A stretch of DNA of 64,000 nucleotides from Sulfurospirillum diekertiae (lineage in GTDB: Bacteria > Campylobacterota > Campylobacteria > Campylobacterales > Sulfurospirillaceae), in NCBI RefSeq assembly GCF_002162315.1, contig NZ_CP021416.1:1872207-1936206 (forward strand). Reading direction: 5' to 3'. Shown here in pieces: positions 19,657 to 27,697 of the stretch. Position 1 is the first letter of the stretch. Every line of letters begins with the position of its first letter. Both the position numbers and the translations under genes were made by a program. The notes below the pieces were generated by a model. It saw only the letters and a list, made by a program, of their open reading frames with translations. It ran no database searches and was not told the origin of the DNA.

Positions 19657-21398
19657 GTCACTTTTTCCAATCGTACTTTCATCTCTTGATATGTTGCACA
19701 ATTTCCCTCTTGACTCATTGCATGAGGGGTAAGCCTATTGGCATTTTTTGCCCCACTGTAAAGGAGCAGACAGTCATCTCGAAGTATAGCAGTAGGCATG
19801 ACAGCATATTCACATGTGCCATAACGGTTGGTAAGTCGCACACGCTCTTCTTGCTCTAAGCCTAAACAAAGAGGAACATAGAGATACTCATCGGTCACAA
19901 ACTGTGAATTTAGCGATTTATTTTGTTTTGCGGCAATCAAGTAAAAACCTTCTTCATCCTCAAAGTCATCGTCAAATTCGTCCATGAATTCAAATTGCCC
20001 ACTTTTTGTGTAAAACGTCTTTTCATACGGTAAATCTTCATAGGTTTTAGAGATTAAAAAGCCATCTTTTTCCACGCTATTGGAAGCAATCACTTTTTCA
20101 ATAATCGTCGCTTCACTTTCCAAAGAGTCATGCCCAAAAGCAGCCAATAACATTTGCGTGAGCGCATACTCACTAATGCCTATGGGGCTCTCGACAATTT
20201 TTGGCATACGTCCCACAAAGGGATGCCCATAGCTTAATTTGACGTCGTCTTTTGCCAAAAATGTTTTAGCGGGAATGATCAAATGGGCGCGCGCAGATGT
20301 CTCATTTTCATGCAAACCAAAATAAACAATGCATTTCGCTTTATCCAGACCCTCTTCCACTTTAGAAGTACAAGGCATTTGGTTAAGCGGGTTACCCCCT
20401 TGAATAAATACCAGATCATACTTCCCAAAATTAGCTATCGGTAGAGGCTCTTTTTTTGCATCAACTTTAAACGGTAAACTGTAACCAAATCCACTGTTGG
20501 AAAGATACCCAACCCCACAGCCTACTTTACCAAACAGTCCAAGCATGGCACCTAGTGCATCTATGGCTCTTAAAACACTGTGCCCAAAGCTGTATTTTTG
20601 CACTCCAATTCCCACTAAAATAGAAACTTTTTTACCTTTAATAAGATGAAGTAACTCACCTATTTCATCCAAATTCACGTGGGCTTTATCAAGTAGCTTT
20701 CGCATCGGAATACCACTGATAAAGTCTAAAAAGTCTTTATAATTTAGTGTTCGCTCATTCAAAAAAGTGCAATCTTCCATCTCTTCCATAGCAACCAATC
20801 GGCAGAGTAAAAGTGCTAAATATAGATCGCCCCGTGGTTTAATTTGAATGTGAAGATCAGCATGATGGGAGAGGTCAATTTTGACAGGGTCAATGACAAT
20901 AAGTGTCTTACCCTTTAAAGAAGGAAGCATATGTGAGTTTGTCACCGTAGGATTTCGTCCCCACAAAATAACAACCTCTGCATCTTTTACATGTAAAGGC
21001 GAAAGGCATAAATTAGCACCTCTTCCCTCACAAACACCCGCATCCCCTGCTTCATCACACAGTGAGCCAGAAGCTAGCACTGCACGATGCGAAGCAAAAA
21101 ATTGTTTGGTAACACCTTGCATAATACCTAAGTTTCCACTCCCTTTAAAAAAGAGTGTACGAGAGGGTTCGTATGTGTTTAATTTCTCTTGAAGAATGGT
21201 AAGGGCTTCTTCCATTTTGATACTTTGACCCAAATAGCGTGGCTCTTCAATGCGTTCAAAGGTATGAAAGTGATTAAGGTGGTGGCAGAGATAGCCTTGT
21301 GTAATCGGGTGAGCTTTATTGCCTTTGAGCTTAAGCTCTTTGCTCACAGCAATACTACACCCATCAAAACAGTCTAGTGGACACGTAGTAAAATGCAT
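19653..21398 (-). CDS. molybdopterin oxidoreductase family protein
   Basis: The 581-residue member of the DMSO-reductase superfamily has an N-terminal 4Fe-4S motif with Cys6, Cys10, Cys14 and Cys38, followed by molybdopterin-binding domains (ILWGRNPTVTNSH, FIQGGNPLNQMP, and a late GTCEYAVMP barrel). It is shorter than formate dehydrogenases or nitrate reductases (about 700-1000 residues), matching a compact cytoplasmic class of unknown substrate. There is no twin-arginine signal. The metal ligand position (near SLCDEAGDAG) cannot be assigned with certainty. It overlaps the next gene by 4 bases. A TTTACATGTAAA copy lies at 20986-20997. Confidence 0.85.
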   Translation of the reverse strand: MHFTTCPLDCFDGCSIAVSKELKLKGNKAHPITQGYLCHHLNHFHTFERIEEPRYLGQSIKMEEALTILQEKLNTYEPSRTLFFKGSGNLGIMQGVTKQFFASHRAVLASGSLCDEAGDAGVCEGRGANLCLSPLHVKDAEVVILWGRNPTVTNSHMLPSLKGKTLIVIDPVKIDLSHHADLHIQIKPRGDLYLALLLCRLVAMEEMEDCTFLNERTLNYKDFLDFISGIPMRKLLDKAHVNLDEIGELLHLIKGKKVSILVGIGVQKYSFGHSVLRAIDALGAMLGLFGKVGCGVGYLSNSGFGYSLPFKVDAKKEPLPIANFGKYDLVFIQGGNPLNQMPCTSKVEEGLDKAKCIVYFGLHENETSARAHLIIPAKTFLAKDDVKLSYGHPFVGRMPKIVESPIGISEYALTQMLLAAFGHDSLESEATIIEKVIASNSVEKDGFLISKTYEDLPYEKTFYTKSGQFEFMDEFDDDFEDEEGFYLIAAKQNKSLNSQFVTDEYLYVPLCLGLEQEERVRLTNRYGTCEYAVMPTAILRDDCLLLYSGAKNANRLTPHAMSQEGNCATYQEMKVRLEKVT

Positions 21399-21444
21399 TG
21401 AAGCCTCTTTTTAATAGAGTTTGTAGATACAATTATACAGTGTT

Positions 21445-23130
21445 CTATAAACGAAGTAGTTTATCTTCTAATATTTCCCATGTCAAATGCTCATCAATCT
21501 CTAAATCAATATGCTGATACACCATGACAAGTTCGTGTTCAGTCACTAATGCATCAATTTTAGAGTAGTTCATCTGTTGCTCGTTTTCTTTTACATGTAA
21601 AACCAAAAAATTATCACTATACGCTCTTACAATGATAGATTCAGGATACAGTTCACCAATCATTTTAGCAATTAAACACAAGAATTCATCACCTTTTTTC
21701 CAGCCATATTTTTTATTATATAAGGAAAAATTAGTGCAATTCAGATGATCTACACTTAAAATTTTCAACTGACAATCACCCGCATGGGCAAAAATAAATT
21801 TCAGGTAATTAACATTGTAAAAGCTTGTTAATTGATCGCGAAAATAGTAGGAAAAACGCATCTCTTCCAGTAAATCCTTGGGCATTTGCGTGGTATTTTT
21901 AGGAAGGTTCACGTTGGCAAAAACCACTTTTGCCACATTCACAATATAAGGGTTAAACTGTTTGCCTTTCTCTTCTTCCAAAATAGCAAAAGCCTCTTGC
22001 CTGCTTAAGCTTTTACGATAAGCGCGATTGGTTGTCATTGCATCAAAAGCATCTGCTACCGTAATAATCTGTGAAAAGAAAGGAATTTGGTCGGCTTTTA
22101 AGCCATCAGGATACCCCATGCCATCATAACGTTCGTGGTGATGCAACACGACATGGGCAAGCCCTGAAAAAGGTTCACGGGAAAGGAGTTCATAACTTGC
22201 TGTTGAATGGCGCTGAATGAGAGAATACTCAATGGACGTTAGTTTATCGGGCTTCAGTAAAATCGCATCAGGAATTTCAATTTTGCCGATGTCATGCAAC
22301 ATTCCCGCTTTATAAATAAAATCAACATCATCGCCACTGTAGTCCATTTCAAGAACAAGCATTTTAGAATACTCTGCAACTCTTTGGCTATGACCTGCCG
22401 TGTAACTATCACGTTTTTCCATCATATCGATGAGCGCATACATACTCTCTTCATACATCTTTGTTTTTTCATTCAGGTAATTGCGGCCACGTGCATGGAT
22501 CCACCAAATGGCAAAAAGACCCAAAAGCCATGTTCCCAAATAAGTGATGATGAGAAAATAATAACTCTGGGGATTTGCATTTTTAAATGTAGGGACTTTC
22601 ATCTGAATAGTCGTAAACCCTAGCAAATCACCAATGGCAGATTCACTATGCACATGACAAGAAATACACGCATTATTGGCAAACATAGGCTTCACATAGA
22701 AAAGGTGTTTGATACCCTTATCTTCATAAAGAGCAAAACTATCATGGTGCTCATTTTTAACATTTTGAAAGGCTTGTTTGAGAGAAGGTTTTAAAGCAGA
22801 ATGTGTAAAGTCTTTGGAAACAGGTGCAATATCAAATTCCATACTGCTCTGTTTTGCAAGTAAGGCAAGAAGATCTTTGAGTGAAAAATTCGTTCGAAAA
22901 TTGTAGCGTTCATCATCATTCATCGCTTTCGCTTTTTGCTCATAAACCCAAAAAACAAAGGCAAGAGACTCTTCAGCAACACCTTTAATGCGTTCTAGCG
23001 AGTTTTCTTCAATATGCTTTTCTTCATTATAAAACTGATATACCACAAAAACGGTTGTTAAAAGTGTCCAAAAGATGGTTAGTAAGATAGCAAGTTGTTT
23101 AAAATAACGAATTCGTTTACTGACAGACAT
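21445..23130 (-). CDS. heme-sensor HD-GYP protein with degenerate GGDEF domain
   Basis: This 561-residue membrane protein has a membrane helix (about 13-33), a periplasmic DUF3365-type sensor with heme-binding C155-I-S-C-H159, a second helix (about 190-212), and an HD-GYP domain (about 230-400). The last has HD at 279-280 and HHERYDGMGYP, so c-di-GMP hydrolysis is likely. The C-terminal 120 residues look like a GGDEF domain (FRDQLTSFYNVNYLKFI) whose signature is replaced by YSDNF, so it should not make c-di-GMP. The heme site suggests redox or gas sensing. A TTTACATGTAAA copy at 21590-21601 is read as L-H-V-K. Confidence 0.88.
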   Translation of the reverse strand: MSVSKRIRYFKQLAILLTIFWTLLTTVFVVYQFYNEEKHIEENSLERIKGVAEESLAFVFWVYEQKAKAMNDDERYNFRTNFSLKDLLALLAKQSSMEFDIAPVSKDFTHSALKPSLKQAFQNVKNEHHDSFALYEDKGIKHLFYVKPMFANNACISCHVHSESAIGDLLGFTTIQMKVPTFKNANPQSYYFLIITYLGTWLLGLFAIWWIHARGRNYLNEKTKMYEESMYALIDMMEKRDSYTAGHSQRVAEYSKMLVLEMDYSGDDVDFIYKAGMLHDIGKIEIPDAILLKPDKLTSIEYSLIQRHSTASYELLSREPFSGLAHVVLHHHERYDGMGYPDGLKADQIPFFSQIITVADAFDAMTTNRAYRKSLSRQEAFAILEEEKGKQFNPYIVNVAKVVFANVNLPKNTTQMPKDLLEEMRFSYYFRDQLTSFYNVNYLKFIFAHAGDCQLKILSVDHLNCTNFSLYNKKYGWKKGDEFLCLIAKMIGELYPESIIVRAYSDNFLVLHVKENEQQMNYSKIDALVTEHELVMVYQHIDLEIDEHLTWEILEDKLLRL

Positions 23131-23220
23131 CTATTTTGGCAATCTTTCATTAGTTTTGTAAAAATAATTTTACCAAATTATGCCAAATTTAACCTTAATA
23201 CTCTATTTTACATAAAAGGA

Positions 23221-23243
23221 GAAAGCACTTCAACAGTGCTTTC
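23221..23243 (-). terminator. terminator after glyS
   Basis: A perfect 9-bp hairpin (23221-23229 with 23235-23243, loop of 5) lies 13 bases past the glyS stop. On the minus strand it is followed by TCCTTTT. Confidence 0.75.
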
Positions 23244-23255
23244 ACGGCAACGAAG

Positions 23256-25307
23256 TTAAATACTAATCTCTTTAATATCCGCAATTGATTTAAAAGCATT
23301 ATAAACGGATGCAATAAGATTTTGACGATTTGCTCTTATTTTTACATCTTCTGTATTAACCATCACATTGTCAAAGAAGGCATCAATTTGGGGTTTTAGT
23401 GCAAAAAGAGCATCAAGATTTTCTTCAAATGAAGCATAGTTTTTAGCAATAACCACTTTGAAAGCAGCGTAAAGTTCTTTTTCATAACTATTGTCAAAGA
23501 GTGCTTCATTGACAGGTGTTTCAAGGGAAACGTCCATATTTTTGATAATGTTTGCGACCCGTTTAAACGTTGAAAACATCTCTTTAAAACCATCGTCTTG
23601 AACAATACTTGCGAGTGCTTTAATCTTTTGTGAAAGTTTCACAATATCACGTTCACCACTGCTAATGACCGCTGAAATAATTGAAGGGTTGACATCAAAG
23701 AATTGGTACATACGTTCCAAGAAAAAGGTCTCTAACACTTCAAAATCAAATGCTTTATACGATGCACTTAATGCTTTGAGATCGCTTTTAATATCAAAGG
23801 CAATACCCTGATCTAGTACAATTTTGATGATACCATTCACCGCACGACGAAGCGCATACGGGTCTTTATTGCCTGTTGGAATTTTGTCGATGCTAAAGAG
23901 CGCAATGAGGGAATCAAGCTTTGAAGAAAGCGCAACAATCGCGCTAAAAAGTGTACTAGGAAGCGCACTCTCCTCTGAATTGGGAAGATACTGCTCTTTG
24001 AGAGACAATGCCAAAAGCTCATCTTCGTGTGCCGCATTCGCATAGTAATACCCCATTAAGCCCTGAAGTTCCGTGAATTCATAAACCATCTCACTTAAAA
24101 GATCGCTTTTGCTGTACATCACAGATTTGTCCATCAGTGCTTTCAAGGTTGAAGCATTAAGACGGGCATTTTGAGAAAGAAGGGTTGTTTGATATTTTGA
24201 AATAAGGTACGTTGTGATCTCTTTTTCACGAAGCTCTTTATCGAGCAGTGAACCCAAACCATCAAGGTAAGTGATGTCTTTCAATCCTTCGTAACTCAAC
24301 CCATGTTTAAGGTCATTGTCCAAGAAGAAAAGCGCATCAGAAAGACGTGCGCGAAGCACTTTTTCATTACCTCTTACGATTAAGTCATAATCATCGCTGA
24401 TCGCATTGGAAACAACAATAAAATGATTGGTGAGTTTACCCTGTTTGAAGACAGGAAAATAACGTTGATTCTCTTTCATGGACGTGATAATCACTTCAGG
24501 TGGTAGACGTAAAAATCGTTCTTCAAAACTACCCATCAATGCTTTTGGATGCTCTGTAATCGCTACAACTTCCGCTAAAAGCTCTTCATCAATTTCGATG
24601 TGAATACTCTCTTTTTTCTCAATCGCTTTAAAATCATTTAAAATGATCTCTTTACGTTTGGTTGGGTAAAGCACAACACCGCGCTCAGCCAGTCTATCAA
24701 AATAATCACCTGCAAACATGTACGCAAAAGGCTCATACGAAATAGTTCTATGTGGATACGAAAAAGGCGTTGATTCTACGCCAAAAAGGGAGAAAGGTAC
24801 ATGCTCATCGCCTAACATACAACCCACCCAGCGAATAGGACGAATAAAATGCTCTTCCAAAAAGCCCCAACGCATGGACTTTCCAAAATTCAGCCCTTTG
24901 ATAAAACTTTCAATCATCTCTTTAAGAAGGAGCTTTGAGTTTTGACCTGCAATGGTTTTTTTATAGTAAAGCACCTCTTTACCATCTTTCGTCGCACGGG
25001 AAACTTCACTAAAATCAACACCACATTTTTTAGCAAATCCAAGTGCAGCAGGTGTTGGTACGCCTTCCTTAAGGGCAACAGAAAGAGGCGCTCCAAAAAA
25101 CTCTTCTTCACGTTCCTCTTGTTCAGTAGGAAATGCTTCATGCCAAAGCACTAAACGTCTAGGAGTGTAATAAAAGTTAAACTCACAGCCCAGAGCATTT
25201 TTTTCTAAAATATCAAGCCAGAGTGTTTCAATATTGGGGAGTTCTTTCAAAAAAGGGATTGCAGGAAGTTCTTCGACGCCTATTTCTATCAAAAGGGGTT
25301 TGATCAT
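23256..25307 (-). CDS. glyS: glycyl-tRNA synthetase beta subunit
   Basis: This 683-residue beta chain of the bacterial alpha2beta2 glycyl-tRNA synthetase begins with the family-typical LLIEIGVEELPA and includes YTPRRLVLW, YPHRTISYEPF and KDPYALRRAVNGI. The catalytic alpha subunit (glyQ) is not in the window. AAAGG, contributed in part by a TTTACATGTAAA copy (25317-25328), lies 7 bases before ATG 25307. The length is close to the usual 690. Confidence 0.97.
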   Translation of the reverse strand: MIKPLLIEIGVEELPAIPFLKELPNIETLWLDILEKNALGCEFNFYYTPRRLVLWHEAFPTEQEEREEEFFGAPLSVALKEGVPTPAALGFAKKCGVDFSEVSRATKDGKEVLYYKKTIAGQNSKLLLKEMIESFIKGLNFGKSMRWGFLEEHFIRPIRWVGCMLGDEHVPFSLFGVESTPFSYPHRTISYEPFAYMFAGDYFDRLAERGVVLYPTKRKEIILNDFKAIEKKESIHIEIDEELLAEVVAITEHPKALMGSFEERFLRLPPEVIITSMKENQRYFPVFKQGKLTNHFIVVSNAISDDYDLIVRGNEKVLRARLSDALFFLDNDLKHGLSYEGLKDITYLDGLGSLLDKELREKEITTYLISKYQTTLLSQNARLNASTLKALMDKSVMYSKSDLLSEMVYEFTELQGLMGYYYANAAHEDELLALSLKEQYLPNSEESALPSTLFSAIVALSSKLDSLIALFSIDKIPTGNKDPYALRRAVNGIIKIVLDQGIAFDIKSDLKALSASYKAFDFEVLETFFLERMYQFFDVNPSIISAVISSGERDIVKLSQKIKALASIVQDDGFKEMFSTFKRVANIIKNMDVSLETPVNEALFDNSYEKELYAAFKVVIAKNYASFEENLDALFALKPQIDAFFDNVMVNTEDVKIRANRQNLIASVYNAFKSIADIKEISI

Positions 25308-25316
25308 TGATTGACC

Positions 25317-25328
25317 TTTACATGTAAA
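25317..25328. repeat. TTTACATGTAAA iterated palindrome
   Basis: Exact copy directly before glyS; read on the minus strand its final AAA joins GG to make the Shine-Dalgarno AAAGG. Confidence 0.9.
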
Positions 25329-25370
25329 TAATTTAGGTCTATTTTAACCTAGTGTTGGTTAAATCGTCCT

Positions 25371-25382
25371 TTTACATGTAAA
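25371..25382. repeat. TTTACATGTAAA iterated palindrome
   Basis: Exact copy 13 bases past the stop of the DUF2892 gene. Flanks extend the symmetry to CCTTTTACATGTAAAGG, so it may double as a terminator. Confidence 0.9.
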
Positions 25383-25394
25383 GGAGCTTGAGAG

Positions 25395-25598
25395 TTAACG
25401 ACTGCTTTTACAGTGTCCTACGAGCTTTGAAAAGAGCCAAATGGAAGGACAAAAATCGGTAATGGCCCATACAAGAATCATTGCGATGACAAATCCAAGC
25501 AATATCGTGCCATAAATGGAGCCTGCGCTCATGAGACAACATGCAACAAAGAGCACTATTGCCATCATGAAACGTTGAAGTTTTTCAGCACATATCAT
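25395..25598 (-). CDS. small inner-membrane protein, DUF2892 family
   Basis: The 67-residue protein has two hydrophobic helices (about 11-28 and 31-48) and a short cysteine-containing tail (TDFCPSIWLFSKLVGHCKSS). This is the DUF2892 (YgaP C-terminal membrane) layout, often linked to sulfur-transfer proteins. AAAGGAT precedes ATG 25598. No rhodanese gene is adjacent. Function is unknown beyond membrane location. Confidence 0.75.
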   Translation of the reverse strand: MICAEKLQRFMMAIVLFVACCLMSAGSIYGTILLGFVIAMILVWAITDFCPSIWLFSKLVGHCKSSR

Positions 25599-25672
25599 AT
25601 CGAATCCTTTTATGTTAGTTATAAGATGTAACTATAAAAGCACTCGACTTAAAAAGGTGTTATTTTTTTTAC

Positions 25673-26638
25673 CTAATATGAAGATGTATGGAAAATTGCA
25701 GTCAAGGGAAAGTGATCCGAAAAGCCTTCACCTTGGTGTACCCCTCTTCCTCTATCGCTTATTTGCCACCGTTTTGGATTATTGTTTTCATCGAGCATAT
25801 AAGGGCGCACAAAAACGGCAAGTGACGCTTCATTATAATCAATCCCTTTTCCATCACTTAACGTTTTGGGGATAATAATATGGTCCAATGTTGCTTTTTG
25901 TTTGCCGTAACTATGCGAATAGCGTTTTTCTACAGGCAGATCATACCAAAGGTTGTACAATGTACTTTTTTTGTCTCCAGCATTAAGAATAGTCACTAAG
26001 CCCATACCCCAATCTTTTTGTACTTGATACGGTGAGTTAAAATCTCCTAGAAGAAGATACTCTTTGCCCTCTTCTTTTAGTAGAACATTATGCAATGTCG
26101 TTGCATATAAAAGCCTCTCTTCTTCTTTCTCTTTTTGCGCAGGCCAATGGTTGATATAAACATCTAAGCGCTTATTATCGATTTTAAGGGTAATGCGATG
26201 AATACCTCGCGCTTGATCTTTAATAAAAATGGATGATGTTTTTTCAATAGGGAAACGTGATAAAAGTGCCGTTTCGATGTTCACGCGTTCTTTTTTGTTG
26301 GGATAAAACAGATACGGATACGCTTTATTTCCAAGAGCGGTATTTAACTTTTGAAGAACAGCTTTGTTTTCAACCTCTTCAAGGGCAATAATGTCCGCAT
26401 CCATGTCGGTAATGACACGAGCAATATTGGCAATCTTGATCTGCAACATTGCCTCATTCCAACCATGTTTAGTGTTGGGTTTGTACTCTTCATACTCACT
26501 GCCGTCATTTTGAGCATCGAACAAATTTTCAACATTGTACGTTGCCACTTTAAACTCAAGAGCTGAGAGTAAGAGCGGGATAAAAAGCAGAACCCAACGG
26601 ATCAATATTTGTGACTTTGCATTAATTTTCACTTCCAA
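25673..26638 (-). CDS. endonuclease/exonuclease/phosphatase-family protein, exported
   Basis: The 321-residue EEP-fold metallohydrolase has metal and catalytic motifs in order: TYNVENLF, EEVENK, NHWPAQ, LGDFNSPY, and a late SDHFPLTA. A hydrophobic stretch at about 13-26 ending in ALEF suggests a signal peptide, so it probably acts in the periplasm on nucleic acid or phosphodiester substrates. The start is uncertain: TTG 26638 or GTG 26632, both overlapping the end of the carbonic anhydrase gene by about 10-17 bases. The overlap implies coupled translation. Confidence 0.82.
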   Translation of the reverse strand: MEVKINAKSQILIRWVLLFIPLLLSALEFKVATYNVENLFDAQNDGSEYEEYKPNTKHGWNEAMLQIKIANIARVITDMDADIIALEEVENKAVLQKLNTALGNKAYPYLFYPNKKERVNIETALLSRFPIEKTSSIFIKDQARGIHRITLKIDNKRLDVYINHWPAQKEKEEERLLYATTLHNVLLKEEGKEYLLLGDFNSPYQVQKDWGMGLVTILNAGDKKSTLYNLWYDLPVEKRYSHSYGKQKATLDHIIIPKTLSDGKGIDYNEASLAVFVRPYMLDENNNPKRWQISDRGRGVHQGEGFSDHFPLTAIFHTSSY

Positions 26639-27269
26639 TCATGGGTTCAAACTCGCCCGATTCCGTATTAAAATACTCTAAGTCTCCTGTTTCAAGATGG
26701 TAGTACCATGAACGAATGAAAAGCTCGCCCGCATGAACACGACGTTCCACATCTGGGTAGGTTAAAAGATTTTTCGATTGGAAAAGCAGTGAAATTTTTT
26801 CGGTTAATTCAAGCCTTTTAGCATGGCTGACATCTTTACTCAATTTTTGTGTCACATAATTTTTAGCATCCAATCCTAACTCTAACCACTTTTTAACATG
26901 CACCAAATTAATGTCCGTAATGTTGGTATACATCGTTTCAATGGCACCGCAATGGGAGTGTCCACAAATCACGATGTCTGTAACACCCAAAACAGAAACA
27001 GCATACTCAATCCCTGCGGCGGTTGCGTGAAAGTCATTATCGGGTGCAAAAGGAGGAACGAAGTTGCCAATGTTTCGAAGCACAAAAAGATCGCCAGGAG
27101 ATGAGAGTGTAATTAACGAGGGATCCACTCTAGAATCACTACACGCAATAAATAAAACCTTAGGGTTTTGACCATTTTTCACAAGATCCAAAAATTTATT
27201 TTCATACTTTTTAAATTTGGTATCTTTAAACTTTTCGTATCCACTAATTAACTCGGCTATTTTCATCAT
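26622..27269 (-). CDS. beta-class carbonic anhydrase
   Basis: This 215-residue zinc enzyme interconverts carbon dioxide and bicarbonate. Counting from ATG 27269 it has Cys43, Asp45 and Arg47 in CSDSRVDP, and His104 and Cys107 in GHSHCGAIE, the three zinc ligands and the catalytic dyad. I chose this start because GGAG lies 8 bases upstream; ATG 27266 is equally possible, and the frame extending to 27338 has no support. No signal peptide is seen, so it should be cytoplasmic. Confidence 0.93.
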   Translation of the reverse strand: MMKIAELISGYEKFKDTKFKKYENKFLDLVKNGQNPKVLFIACSDSRVDPSLITLSSPGDLFVLRNIGNFVPPFAPDNDFHATAAGIEYAVSVLGVTDIVICGHSHCGAIETMYTNITDINLVHVKKWLELGLDAKNYVTQKLSKDVSHAKRLELTEKISLLFQSKNLLTYPDVERRVHAGELFIRSWYYHLETGDLEYFNTESGEFEPMIGSEN

Positions 27270-27385
27270 CAAACACACTCCAAAGTTTTTAGATGCAACA
27301 TTATATAGAAACAGAATGAAAAAGAAATTACAAGCCAAAAGTTATTATAATTATGAGATCTTACTTAACCCAATAAAGGAAAACA

Positions 27386-27697
27386 ATGGAATTTAAAAAT
27401 GTGACTGTCGTCAAAAAAGCCAATATCTATTTTGATGGTAAAGTCGTTAGTTATACCGTGAAATTTGAAGATGGCACGACCAAAACCCTTGGCTGTATGC
27501 AAGTAGGTGACTATACTTTTAACACTGGCGCTGCCGAAGTTATGGAATTTTTAAGTGGTGAATTGAGCGTCGAACTTCCTAACCAAAAAGAGCCTTTGAT
27601 CATTCACTCTCAAGCAACATTTGAAGTGCCTGCAAACTCAAGTTTTACGTTACATGTAAAATCTATTGCGGATTATTGCTGTTCTTACGCAAAATAA
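27386..27697 (+). CDS. ppnP: pyrimidine/purine nucleoside phosphorylase
   Basis: The 103-residue single-domain cupin (formerly DUF1255/YaiE) splits nucleosides to base and ribose-1-phosphate. Diagnostic are YFDGKVVSYTVKFEDG, GDYTFNTGAAEVMEFLSGEL and FEVPANSSFTLHV. AAAGGA precedes ATG 27386. Its last 35 bases overlap the 3' end of the convergent GGDEF-EAL gene. A one-mismatch palindrome copy encodes the L-H-V-K near the end. Confidence 0.93.
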   Translation: MEFKNVTVVKKANIYFDGKVVSYTVKFEDGTTKTLGCMQVGDYTFNTGAAEVMEFLSGELSVELPNQKEPLIIHSQATFEVPANSSFTLHVKSIADYCCSYAK

